A DNA stretch of 50,721 nt from Candidatus Zixiibacteriota bacterium (lineage in GTDB: Bacteria; Zixibacteria; MSB-5A5; UM-FILTER-46-8), in NCBI GenBank assembly GCA_014730345.1, contig WJIJ01000063.1:1-50721 (forward strand), read 5' to 3'. Position numbers and translations under genes: made by a program. A model generated the notes under the pieces. The model was not told the DNA's origin. It searched no databases and saw only the letters and a program-made list of their open reading frames with translations. Within the stretch, counting starts at the first letter, position 1. Each line of letters starts with the position of its first letter. This document shows positions 18,681 to 27,161 of the stretch, piece after piece.

Positions 18681-19102
18681 CTTTCTATCTCGATTTCACG
18701 AGTGGATTCATCGATGATTATTATTTTTATCTTAATTGCATTTCCCGGAATACTGCCCTCAAGTTTTTCACCCCACTCGATCAATGTTATATCGCCGCTT
18801 TCGAATAACTCATCCAGTCCAAGTCCCGCGAGTTCGGTTTCTCCCTCAATCCGATACAGGTCGACATGATTAACTATTAAGCCGCGGCCCGGGTATGTAT
18901 TTACCAGGGTATAAGAAGGACTGCTGACTTCCGCAGCCGGGCTTAGCCGGGAGCAAATTCCGCGAATAAGCACCGTTTTACCGGCTCCAAGCTCGCCTGT
19001 AAAAGAAATAATATCGCCCGGTTTTAACTCTTCGGCGAGTTTAACGCCTAAGGCAAATGTTTCGTTTTCGTCAAAAGTCCTGCTTTTTAGGGCGCCAACC
19101 AT
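18677..19102 (-). CDS. tsaE: tRNA threonylcarbamoyladenosine biosynthesis ATPase TsaE
   Basis: P-loop ATPase required for turnover of the TsaBD complex. The 141-residue product has Walker A GELGAGKT at 36-43, the SSPSYTLVNTY segment and the VDLYRIEG motif of the family. It starts 3 nt after porX ends and its stop overlaps tsaB (ATGA), so this housekeeping trio is embedded in the same transcript as the PorXY-like pair. Confidence 0.96.
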   Translation of the reverse strand: MVGALKSRTFDENETFALGVKLAEELKPGDIISFTGELGAGKTVLIRGICSRLSPAAEVSSPSYTLVNTYPGRGLIVNHVDLYRIEGETELAGLGLDELFESGDITLIEWGEKLEGSIPGNAIKIKIIIIDESTREIEIER

Positions 19103-19105
19103 ACA

Positions 19106-20662
19106 TCAGGCATTCTTAGGTTTAAGGGTTGCCACCGGCAAAACCATCTCCTGTATAGAGATTCCGCCGTGTTGGAAACTGTTCTGGTAGTAACGCTGGT
19201 ACTCATGGAAATTAGTCGGATAAACGAAATAATAATCTTCCAGCGCAAATAAATATGTTGTATGCCCGGTGAAGTAGGGAAGGTGGTACTTTTCCGGTTT
19301 TTTCAAAAGGATGGCATGTTTCTCATCGCAGTTTAGATTGTCACCATATTTATATCGCAGATTGGTGGAAGTGTCCTTCCTGCCGTAGGCAACTGTGCCT
19401 TTAGTTCCCAGTATAGAGCCATGGTCGGTGGTTATAACGATAGTGCACTTTTTGGAAGAAAGCTCACGCAGTATGGTGTATAGCGGAGAGTGTAAGAACC
19501 AGGATTTCATAAGAGACCGGAAAGCCGATTCGTCGGGAGCGATTTCCTGCAGGATTTCGGATTCGGACCGGCCATGAGCGAGCATATCAATAAAGTTATA
19601 AACGATAGACAACATTGGAGTATTCAGGTAATTATCCAGTTTTTTCAGCAGGTTTTCGCCTTCAGCCTGTTCGAGAATTTTAACATATTTATGGTCGGTT
19701 TTAAATTTCAGTTTCAGTCTTACCAGTTGTTGTTCAAGAAACTGGCTTTCATGGCGGTTGAGAGAACTTTCCGAATCCCCGGGTTTGAAACTGTCAGGGA
19801 TAAGTTTGCTGAACGAGTCCGGGAATAAACCGGAAAAGATGGCATTTCTCGAGAACGGCGTTGCGGTGGGCAATATTGAATAGTAAAGGTCGCGGTTGAT
19901 ATTATAATATTCATTAAGGAGCTCTTCGATAATAAGCCATTGGTCGAGACGCATACAATCTATTACAATAAACACCACCGGATACGTAGTATCCATAAGG
20001 TGGGGGGCTACGTATTTACGGATTATATCAACAGATAGCGTCGGCCTGTCCTCCGATTGCATCCAAGTGGGATAATTGCGATCGATGTACCTGCCGAACT
20101 CGAGATTGGCTTCCCGGTCCTGTCCTTCAACGGTCTGCTTCAAACCGAGGTCGGGGAAGTTATCAATTTCAATATCACGCCGGGCCAATGTCAGCCCAAG
20201 GTCAAGCCAGTCTTTCCAGTTCATGGGACCGGATAGCATCATGGATATCCTGTTGAAATCCTTGATATATTGCTGGGTCAGATGGTTGCCCATAATCTTT
20301 TTGGCTTCGAGGAATTTTTTAGTCAGGGATAAAATCTGGGATGGGTTAACCGGTTTGGTAAGGTAATCATCTATTTTTTTGCCGATAGCTTCTTCCATAA
20401 GGTGCTCTTCCTCGGATTTAGTTACCATAACCACCGGCAGGGCAGGTTGAATATCCTTGATTTCCTCGAGGGTGGTCAAGCCATCCTTTCCGGGCATCAT
20501 CTCATCTAATAGAACAAGGTCGAAAGCCTGCTCTTTGACCATGTTTATAGCGTCATCCCCATTGGCGGCGGGAGTTACATCATAGCCTTTTTCCTTGAGA
20601 AACAGTATATGGGCTTGAAGCTGGTCGATTTCATCATCGACCCACAATATTTTCTTTTTCAT
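19106..20662 (-). CDS. porX: PorX-like response regulator with PglZ phosphohydrolase domain
   Basis: The 518-residue protein has a receiver domain (about 1-120; acidic pair Asp9/Asp10, phosphoacceptor Asp53, Lys103) and a C-terminal PglZ domain of the alkaline phosphatase superfamily. Candidate metal/active-site residues are all kept: Asp235 in IVIDCMRLD, the threonine of TATPFSRN (about 268), Asp359 and His363, Asp413-His414 in TTDHGS and His498 in QHGG. This architecture defines PorX, which in Bacteroidetes regulates type IX secretion genes and whose PglZ domain cleaves oligonucleotide-type phosphodiesters. The cognate-looking kinase is encoded 17 nt upstream. The PglZ domain is not a sign of a BREX system here. 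Confidence 0.92.
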   Translation of the reverse strand: MKKKILWVDDEIDQLQAHILFLKEKGYDVTPAANGDDAINMVKEQAFDLVLLDEMMPGKDGLTTLEEIKDIQPALPVVMVTKSEEEHLMEEAIGKKIDDYLTKPVNPSQILSLTKKFLEAKKIMGNHLTQQYIKDFNRISMMLSGPMNWKDWLDLGLTLARRDIEIDNFPDLGLKQTVEGQDREANLEFGRYIDRNYPTWMQSEDRPTLSVDIIRKYVAPHLMDTTYPVVFIVIDCMRLDQWLIIEELLNEYYNINRDLYYSILPTATPFSRNAIFSGLFPDSFSKLIPDSFKPGDSESSLNRHESQFLEQQLVRLKLKFKTDHKYVKILEQAEGENLLKKLDNYLNTPMLSIVYNFIDMLAHGRSESEILQEIAPDESAFRSLMKSWFLHSPLYTILRELSSKKCTIVITTDHGSILGTKGTVAYGRKDTSTNLRYKYGDNLNCDEKHAILLKKPEKYHLPYFTGHTTYLFALEDYYFVYPTNFHEYQRYYQNSFQHGGISIQEMVLPVATLKPKNA

Positions 20663-20679
20663 TACGAACCTGTTTCAGT

Positions 20680-21930
20680 TTAAGTTGCCGGAAGCGTTAT
20701 TTCAAAGGCGGTTCTCCGTGCCGGCACGCTTTCAACCAGCCGTATTTTACCGCCATGATACTCTTCTATAATTCTCTTGGCAAGCGTTAATCCCAGTCCC
20801 CACCCGCGTTTTTTACTGGTAACGCCGGGATAGAATATCCGTTTCTGCATACGAGGGGGTATGCCCCTGCCATTATCGGATACTATTAACTTAACGCAGT
20901 TTTTATCCTCGCATGGTTTGGTTTCCACCATAATCCTGCCGAAGTCCGGTTTGATGGCTTCAAGAGAATTCTTCACCAGGTTTTCAATAACCCATGAGAT
21001 TAACTCGTCATTAACCCTGACCTCTTTGACTTCGCCATATCTGCCAATAAGGTCGACGCCTTTTCCCTGGTTGGGAATCCTGGTGGTAAAGTAATCAATA
21101 ACCTCGTTAACTATCTTGTTGATATCCGCGTTTTTAAGTTCAGGGATCGAGCCGATTTGTCCGAACCTGTTAGCGATCTTCTCCAGCCGGTGTACATCGC
21201 TGAGCATTTTATCGGTAATGTCGGAAATATTCATTTCCTCCAATCCCGCCGCGGGCGAATCACCTTCTTTAATTTTCATCCTGATGAGTTCAAGCCAACC
21301 CAGAAGCGAGGAAAGGGGGGTACCCAATTGATGAGCGGTCTCTTTAGCCATACCCACCCAGATAGACCTCTGTTCACTGCGTTTAATATTCCGGAAAACG
21401 AAAATAGCTATCCAAACAAAAGCGGCAACGACGGCTCCTTCTACAAACGGCATCCAGCGCAACTGCTGTACTATAGGCGAGTCGCCGTAATGCAGGTAAT
21501 GAATGATGCTTTTTCTATCCTCGCCATAGTATATGGGAATCGGGTTGTACATTTTGTCCATTTCAGCAAGGATTGTTTTAAGCTTATCCTTTGATTTCAT
21601 CGTGGTATCATCGGCGGCAATTCCAACACCCTTCCAGAACTGGGGATCATTTTGGGGGTCGGTGATTATAATGGGGAAATTGCTTTTCTGGATAACTTCC
21701 TCGAAGATAACATTTATCTCCGGGCCGGACGATGGGTCGGAGGCGGCTAATTGCCAGAGCCGGGCGTAAACCCCCGAAATCCTGACCACGTCTTCTTTAA
21801 GGCCATTGATGATGTTCTGGGTGTATAAAACGAAGACCATCACGAAACCGGCCATCCCTACAATCAAGAACAGCTTGAAGAGCAGAGTGTATTTGGTATA
21901 TGCCGGTGAACCTTTAGGGAATATTTCCAT
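20680..21930 (-). CDS. porY: PorY-like sensor histidine kinase
   Basis: 416 residues: TM1 at about 16-37, a periplasmic region to about 160, TM2 at about 161-180, then a HisKA domain with phosphoacceptor His200 in AKETAHQLGTPLSSL and a HATPase domain with N-box ENLVKNSLEAI and DNGRGIPP/GWGLGL motifs. The ETAHQLGTPLSSLLGW H-box closely resembles that of PorY-type kinases. In Porphyromonas porX and porY are not adjacent; here they are, 17 nt apart, which supports a cognate pair. The start is 6 nt downstream of serS. The signal sensed is unknown. Confidence 0.85.
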   Translation of the reverse strand: MEIFPKGSPAYTKYTLLFKLFLIVGMAGFVMVFVLYTQNIINGLKEDVVRISGVYARLWQLAASDPSSGPEINVIFEEVIQKSNFPIIITDPQNDPQFWKGVGIAADDTTMKSKDKLKTILAEMDKMYNPIPIYYGEDRKSIIHYLHYGDSPIVQQLRWMPFVEGAVVAAFVWIAIFVFRNIKRSEQRSIWVGMAKETAHQLGTPLSSLLGWLELIRMKIKEGDSPAAGLEEMNISDITDKMLSDVHRLEKIANRFGQIGSIPELKNADINKIVNEVIDYFTTRIPNQGKGVDLIGRYGEVKEVRVNDELISWVIENLVKNSLEAIKPDFGRIMVETKPCEDKNCVKLIVSDNGRGIPPRMQKRIFYPGVTSKKRGWGLGLTLAKRIIEEYHGGKIRLVESVPARRTAFEITLPAT

Positions 21931-21936
21931 TTTTAT

Positions 21937-23208
21937 TTACGCTTCGATGTATTCGATTCCATTCATGTAACCGCGAAGGACCTCCGGTATTTTAATCCGG
22001 CCGTCGCGAGTCTGGTAATTTTCTATAATGGCTATCATGGTCCTCGGCAAGGCCAGCGCGGAACCGTTTAAGGTATGCACAAACATGGGTTTGGTATCCG
22101 GCGACGGCTTAAACCTGATGTTCGCCCTGCGCGCCTGGAAATCCTCAAAATTCGAACATGAGGATACCTCCAGGTATTTATCCACTCCCGCGGAATAAAC
22201 CTCGAGGTCATAACACTTGGCGGCGGCGAAAGATAGATCTGCTGTACACAGGATAGCTTTTCTATACGGAAGGTTCAACGTCCTGAGTACATATTCGGCT
22301 TCTGATGTAAGTTTTTCCAGTTCGTCATAGGAGTTATCCGGGTGGCAGATTTTAACCAACTCCACTTTATCGAATTGGTGTACGCGTATCAATCCGCGGG
22401 TGTCTTTGCCGTGGGAGCCTGCTTCCCTGCGGAAACATGGCGTATAAGATTCGTAATATATGGGAAGCTGATCCGCGGTCAGGATTTCGCCCTTGTGAAG
22501 ATTGGTAACCGGAACTTCGGCGGTCGGAATCAAGAACATGTCATCGGAAGTGGAGTACATGTCATCTTCAAGCTTGGGAAGTTGGCCTGTTCCGGTCATG
22601 GTCTCGCGGGTAACCAGGTAGGGGACTCGCAGTTCACAGTAACCGTGTTTTTCACGATGCAAGTCCAGCATGTAATTGATAAGCGCGCGTTGAAGTTTCG
22701 CCCCGGCTCCTTTTAGAACAGGGAAACCGCTTCCGGAGACATTAGCTCCCCGGGGCAGATCGATAATATCGAGTATTTCGCCGAGTTCCCAATGAGTTCG
22801 AGGTTTAAAATCAAAGGCGGGTTTTTCTCCCCACTCGTCGATTTTCATGTTATCTTCCTCGCCGCCGCCTACAGGGGTATCCGGATGGGGGATATTGGGG
22901 ATGGTCAGCAGAGCCGATGATAATTTCTCCCCGACTTCCCTCAACTCGTTATCCATATCCGAAATCCTGTTGGAAACTTCTTTCATTTTCTTCACGATAT
23001 CGCCGGCATCTTCACCCTTCTTTTTTAATTCGCCGATCTTCTTACTGGCGGTATTCCTCTCGGCTTTGAGAACTTCCACTTCATTGATGATTTCCCGGCG
23101 TCTTTTATCGAGGTCGAGGATAGCATCAACATCGCCGCTTTCTTTTTTATTATTAACGGCTTCTTTAACTCGTTCCGGATTTTCCCTTATGAATTTTAAA
23201 TCCAGCAT
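21937..23208 (-). CDS. serS: Seryl-tRNA synthetase
   Basis: Class II synthetase charging tRNA-Ser. The 423-residue product has the N-terminal antiparallel coiled-coil arm (about 30-105), motif 2 FRREAGSHGKDTRGLIRVHQF and motif 3 with LNGSALALPRTMIAIIENYQ. An AGGAG lies 10 nt before the ATG. It sits between the polysaccharide genes and the PorXY-like pair in one direction, with short gaps of 41 and 6 nt. Confidence 0.98.
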   Translation of the reverse strand: MLDLKFIRENPERVKEAVNNKKESGDVDAILDLDKRRREIINEVEVLKAERNTASKKIGELKKKGEDAGDIVKKMKEVSNRISDMDNELREVGEKLSSALLTIPNIPHPDTPVGGGEEDNMKIDEWGEKPAFDFKPRTHWELGEILDIIDLPRGANVSGSGFPVLKGAGAKLQRALINYMLDLHREKHGYCELRVPYLVTRETMTGTGQLPKLEDDMYSTSDDMFLIPTAEVPVTNLHKGEILTADQLPIYYESYTPCFRREAGSHGKDTRGLIRVHQFDKVELVKICHPDNSYDELEKLTSEAEYVLRTLNLPYRKAILCTADLSFAAAKCYDLEVYSAGVDKYLEVSSCSNFEDFQARRANIRFKPSPDTKPMFVHTLNGSALALPRTMIAIIENYQTRDGRIKIPEVLRGYMNGIEYIEA

Positions 23209-23249
23209 TTATTATCAGCTCCTGTAAACATTCTAAAATCGAATGGTTG

Positions 23250-25616
23250 TCAATTCCCGTATGAAAGCCTCTTGGTCCAAAAATTAAGCATACCCGACAA
23301 TATAATTGTGAAATCGGTCAGCATGGACATTTGTTCGAGATATTTTAAATCCTTATCAAGACCTTCCCTTGAAAAAGAGATTCCCTTATCGTTTCTTCCG
23401 AGCAAGGAGGCAAAACTTATAATGCCTGGTTTTACAGCCCAACGACGCTTATACAGGGGATGTTCCGCGGATAGCTTTTTGCCCCTTTCCAGAGGGTCGG
23501 GTGTCGGGCCCACCAAGCTCATTTTTCCCGTTAAAACCGAAATAAGCGCGGGAAGGCGTTCGAGCCCGGTAAACCTTAAAAATCTTCCCCAGAAAGATTC
23601 GGGCTTGTGATAAATCAATTTATCAATGTCTCCGCTGAATTCCATGTTCGATACGCGGAACTTTGGTATCCTTATAATTTCCCGCCCCTGCCCATAATAA
23701 GAATTGAATATGAGGGGGTTGCCGCCTACATTCAATTTAATCATGATAAATGAAATAATAAACATGGGGGAAGTTATAATCAAGAGGAACGCGGAAACTA
23801 CAAGATCCGTCAACCTCTTAGCGCCCCATTCCCATGTCCGCAGTCTGTCAGGATATATTTTTAACATTTCCGTATAATAAAGTTTTTCGGTTTTCAGTCC
23901 CCGAATATAGTTTTTCATTTCGGGGAAGATCTTGAACTGGATTTCCATCAAGTTGCCAAGACGGACAATCTCGTGAATGAAATCGCTCTCTTCGCCGGAT
24001 TCAAGGATAACTATATCCGTAACCCGGTATTTTTTAATCAGGCGGCTTAAATCAGCGATATTTCCGAGGGCATCCTTATCCTCCTCATTAATGCCGATTC
24101 TGCCGACAATCTCTACGGCTAAATTAGGTTTGTCGCTCAATACGCGTTTGAACCATTCCTCCGTTTTCGATGTACCGATTATGAATGTGCGCCTTTTAAG
24201 TTTTCCGCCTGTATACCGCATGGCAATAAGTTTCAAGATGATTCCCCTGGAAAATCCGACGCAGGTTATAATCAGTATAGCGTAAATGGAAAGGTACAAC
24301 AACCAATCTATATTGGATGATGAAAAATCAAGCGAAAGGACGATAAATACCGCAATCCCCAATAAAACCGACTTCGTAAGTTTTATCAACTCAACCCTGA
24401 AAAACCGGTCCCAGGTGAAATCATACTGTCCGAGTATACCAAAGAGAAACAGCCAGTAAAATGTTATCCAGACTAACCCCGGTATAAAATCCATCAGCTG
24501 CAGGGGAGTGGTAACCTGAAATATTCCAGAGGAATATTTGATGAAATAGAATGCCAGGAACGCCAGGTTTAACCCGAGGGTATCAGCGAACAGTAAAACC
24601 AGTTTTTCCCTGACATTGGCGAAATTCCTGCTAAGGTGAACACCGAAGACCAATAGTAAAAAGGCTACGACTACCACGGTGATAAGCTTCCATGTGGAAT
24701 CGGAACTGAGATAGAGGATATTTCCCAGAATAGCCAGCAGAAAGCATATAGCGAAAATTCCCCAGACGGCTTTACTGCTCCGGATTCCGAGATTTACCAG
24801 CCGGTGGGATGTGTGGTCTTTGCCGCCCTGGGAGAGCGAACGGCCTTCCCGAAAGCGGGTGAAAGTTACAAAGCTGATATCGAAAAGAGGGTAACTCATA
24901 ATCAAAAGCGGAGTAAGCAAGTCCTGCGGATTGGGATGGGATATCGCGAAAACGATACCCATGGAAGCCAGGGAATAACCGAGGAACATACTCCCGGCGT
25001 CTCCGAGGAATATCTTGGCGGGATTGAAATTGAAATACATAAAACCGGTGAGGGCGCCCATTAAGGCTACGCCGGTTATCACCAGGAATGTTTCATTGGA
25101 AAGCATACCCAGTACCGCGAAACCGAGGGCGGCGCAGAATGATATACCTGAACACAAGCCATCCATATTATCGAGAAAATTCAAGGCGTTCATCAGGGTA
25201 ATCATCCACATGCCGGCGATAGTGAAATCAAGGGGGGTATTCATTAGGATACCACCCGCCCTGCTGAAAGTTAAAAAAAGTATCGCGGTGAGTATCTGCC
25301 CGAAGAGTTTACTGCCGGGGGTCATACCCAGGCCATCGTCTATAAGCCCGATGATTGTAATCATTATGGCTCCGGCGGTAAACCCGGTGAAAACTCCGTC
25401 GAGTTCGATGGACGATACGACATATCCGAGGGCGAATGCTACGGCGAATCCCAGAAATACCGCCATGCCTCCCAGCAACGGGGTGGGGACAACGTGTATT
25501 TTGCGCGAGCTGGGTTTATCTAAAAAACTGGTGCGATGCGCTGTTCTAATAGCGACAGGCGTTAGGCTGAGGGCTGATATAAATGACAGGAAAAGAATCG
25601 CTATAAGCAGATACAT
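23250..25616 (-). CDS. Fusion of WecA/MraY-like and WbaP-like phosphoglycosyl transferases
   Basis: The 788-residue membrane protein joins two initiators of glycan synthesis. Residues 1-320 are a polytopic WecA/TagO-like PNPT transferase with a full set of motifs: Asp93-Asp94 in LIDDGLG, NFLDNMDG at 146-153, GDAGS at 205-209 and KDHTSHRL at 266-273. Residues 330-470 add further helices. Residues 475-585 form a nucleotide-binding-like domain, as in WbaP-type proteins, followed by a C-terminal bacterial sugar transferase domain (KRLTDLVVS at 600, KFRVSN at 652, MSLVGP at 699). In that domain the usual Asp-Glu catalytic dyad reads Glu686-Arg687 (TGLERLPAL), and GPRP reads GPTP. The first half therefore looks active and transfers a HexNAc- or hexose-1-P to a polyprenyl phosphate; the second may be inactive or altered. 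Confidence 0.88.
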   Translation of the reverse strand: MYLLIAILFLSFISALSLTPVAIRTAHRTSFLDKPSSRKIHVVPTPLLGGMAVFLGFAVAFALGYVVSSIELDGVFTGFTAGAIMITIIGLIDDGLGMTPGSKLFGQILTAILFLTFSRAGGILMNTPLDFTIAGMWMITLMNALNFLDNMDGLCSGISFCAALGFAVLGMLSNETFLVITGVALMGALTGFMYFNFNPAKIFLGDAGSMFLGYSLASMGIVFAISHPNPQDLLTPLLIMSYPLFDISFVTFTRFREGRSLSQGGKDHTSHRLVNLGIRSSKAVWGIFAICFLLAILGNILYLSSDSTWKLITVVVVAFLLLVFGVHLSRNFANVREKLVLLFADTLGLNLAFLAFYFIKYSSGIFQVTTPLQLMDFIPGLVWITFYWLFLFGILGQYDFTWDRFFRVELIKLTKSVLLGIAVFIVLSLDFSSSNIDWLLYLSIYAILIITCVGFSRGIILKLIAMRYTGGKLKRRTFIIGTSKTEEWFKRVLSDKPNLAVEIVGRIGINEEDKDALGNIADLSRLIKKYRVTDIVILESGEESDFIHEIVRLGNLMEIQFKIFPEMKNYIRGLKTEKLYYTEMLKIYPDRLRTWEWGAKRLTDLVVSAFLLIITSPMFIISFIMIKLNVGGNPLIFNSYYGQGREIIRIPKFRVSNMEFSGDIDKLIYHKPESFWGRFLRFTGLERLPALISVLTGKMSLVGPTPDPLERGKKLSAEHPLYKRRWAVKPGIISFASLLGRNDKGISFSREGLDKDLKYLEQMSMLTDFTIILSGMLNFWTKRLSYGN

Positions 25617-25629
25617 CCGTTTACTCCGC

Positions 25630-26589
25630 TTATTTTTTATAATATTCTATTATCTGCTGTATCGTCGTCCGCAAATCGATCTGGGGCGAATAACCGATAT
25701 AATTCGATATCTTGGTGATGTCCGGCACCCGGCGGCGCATATCCTCGAAACCGGAAACGTACGCTTCATCATAAGGGATATATTGAATTTCCGAATCGCT
25801 TTCGGTCATTTCTTTTACAAGTTTAGCCAGGTCTTCAATCGTTATCTCGTCGCCGGTGCCGATATTGAAAACCTGACCGATAGCTTCTTCCTTTTTCATA
25901 AGCTCCTGCAAACCCCAGACGACATCGGAAACATTTGTAAAGCATCTCGATTGTTTTCCATCTCCGAAAACGGTGATAGGGTGCTTGAGCAACGCCTGCT
26001 GAACGAAATTTGGAACGACCATACCGTATCTTCCTGTTTGGCGCGGTCCAACCGTGTTGAAAAGCCGGGCGATGATGATGGGCAGTTTCTTTTCATGATA
26101 ATAGGCAAGGCCCAAAAATTCGTCAATAGCCTTGGAACAGGCGTAAGACCAACGGCTTTTTATTGTCGGACCGAATACCGAGTCGTTGTCTTCCTGAAAC
26201 GGTATATTATCGGATTTGCCATACACTTCCGAGGTTGACGCGATCAATGTTCGCTTTTTATAGCGGTTCGCCAGTTTGAGCACAATCTCGGTTCCGATTA
26301 TATTTGTTTCGATAGTTTCAACCGGATTTTCAATTATCAGGCGAACACCCACCGCGGCGGCGAGATGATAGACAACATCGCACTCCTGTATCAATTCCGT
26401 CATTAACGGTTCATTCAATATGGTGTCAATGTGAACTGATAAATCGGGATTATCGCGCAAGTGTTTTATATTTTCAAGTTTACCGGTCGACAGGTTATCG
26501 ACGATAATTACTTTATGTCCCTTTTTCAGAAGGCTTTCGGTAAGATGAGAGCCGACAAATCCGGCTCCTCCGGTTATAAGAGACACCAT
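25630..26589 (-). CDS. NAD-dependent nucleotide-sugar epimerase/dehydratase (extended SDR)
   Basis: 319 residues with the Rossmann motif GGAGFVGS (7-14), an STSEVYG segment and the catalytic Tyr149-x3-Lys153 (YACSK). The ARLFNTVGPRQ and CFTNVSDVV patterns resemble UDP-glucuronate decarboxylase/UDP-glucose epimerase-type enzymes. The exact substrate cannot be read from the sequence. It sits 13 nt upstream of the PGT fusion and 17 nt downstream of the GmhB-like gene, so it probably feeds the polysaccharide. Confidence 0.88.
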   Translation of the reverse strand: MVSLITGGAGFVGSHLTESLLKKGHKVIIVDNLSTGKLENIKHLRDNPDLSVHIDTILNEPLMTELIQECDVVYHLAAAVGVRLIIENPVETIETNIIGTEIVLKLANRYKKRTLIASTSEVYGKSDNIPFQEDNDSVFGPTIKSRWSYACSKAIDEFLGLAYYHEKKLPIIIARLFNTVGPRQTGRYGMVVPNFVQQALLKHPITVFGDGKQSRCFTNVSDVVWGLQELMKKEEAIGQVFNIGTGDEITIEDLAKLVKEMTESDSEIQYIPYDEAYVSGFEDMRRRVPDITKISNYIGYSPQIDLRTTIQQIIEYYKK

Positions 26590-26606
26590 CGGACCTCCAA
26601 ATCCTG

Positions 26607-27152
26607 CTAAGGTGATTTATTTATAATATCGGCGGCTTCCAGCAGGGATTCCACTATGTAATCCGCGTATTTCTCGGCGCCGTCGTTGCGTATAAAATCG
26701 TTTTCGCGTACTAAAATAGTCCTGCATCCCGCGTTCCTGCCGGCAAGCATATCAGAAACCATATCGCCAACGAGGTAGGACTGTTTCAGGTCTATATTGA
26801 ATTTATCCTTCATCCGGGTCAGCATACCGGTCTTCGGTTTCCGGCAGTCACAGTTGTCATCGGGATGATGGGGGCAATATACTATATCATCTATGACAAT
26901 TTCAAGCTGTTCCATCACATTCCGGAACCAGTCGTTCAAGGATTGGAAATCCTCTTCTGTATAATAACCGCGGGCAATACCGGACTGGTTGGTGATGACG
27001 ATCTTCAGGTAGTCTTTTGATATCTCCTTTAGGCCATCCAGGGCGCCGGGCAAAAACTCGAACCGGTGATACTGGTATGTGTATTTCCGGTCCCTGTTTA
27101 TAGTTCCATCCCGGTCGATAAAAACAGCTTTTTTGATATTGCCTGGGCTCAT
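26607..27152 (-). CDS. gmhB: D,D-heptose 1,7-bisphosphate phosphatase-like HAD protein
   Basis: A 181-residue HAD-IIIA phosphatase. The catalytic FIDRDGTIN motif holds Asp13 (nucleophile) and Asp15. The zinc-binding loop CPHHPDDNCDC supplies Cys93, a His, Cys101 and Cys103, as in GmhB. GmhB removes the C7 phosphate in ADP/GDP-heptose synthesis. The other heptose genes (gmhA, hldE or hddA/hddC) are not in the window, so a heptose in this polysaccharide is possible but not shown; related HAD-IIIA proteins act on other sugar or histidinol phosphates. Confidence 0.88.
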   Translation of the reverse strand: MSPGNIKKAVFIDRDGTINRDRKYTYQYHRFEFLPGALDGLKEISKDYLKIVITNQSGIARGYYTEEDFQSLNDWFRNVMEQLEIVIDDIVYCPHHPDDNCDCRKPKTGMLTRMKDKFNIDLKQSYLVGDMVSDMLAGRNAGCRTILVRENDFIRNDGAEKYADYIVESLLEAADIINKSP

Positions 27153-27161
27153 TTACATTTC

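Noticed and set aside
19106-20662. PglZ domain as sign of a BREX phage-defence island
   Set aside because: The domain is fused to a receiver domain and neighbours a PorY-like kinase, the PorX architecture. No BrxC, PglX or BrxL gene is nearby.
25015-26238. 407-codon plus-strand open frame
   Set aside because: It runs antisense across the PGT fusion and the SDR epimerase genes, both of which have clear motifs; its translation shows no domain.
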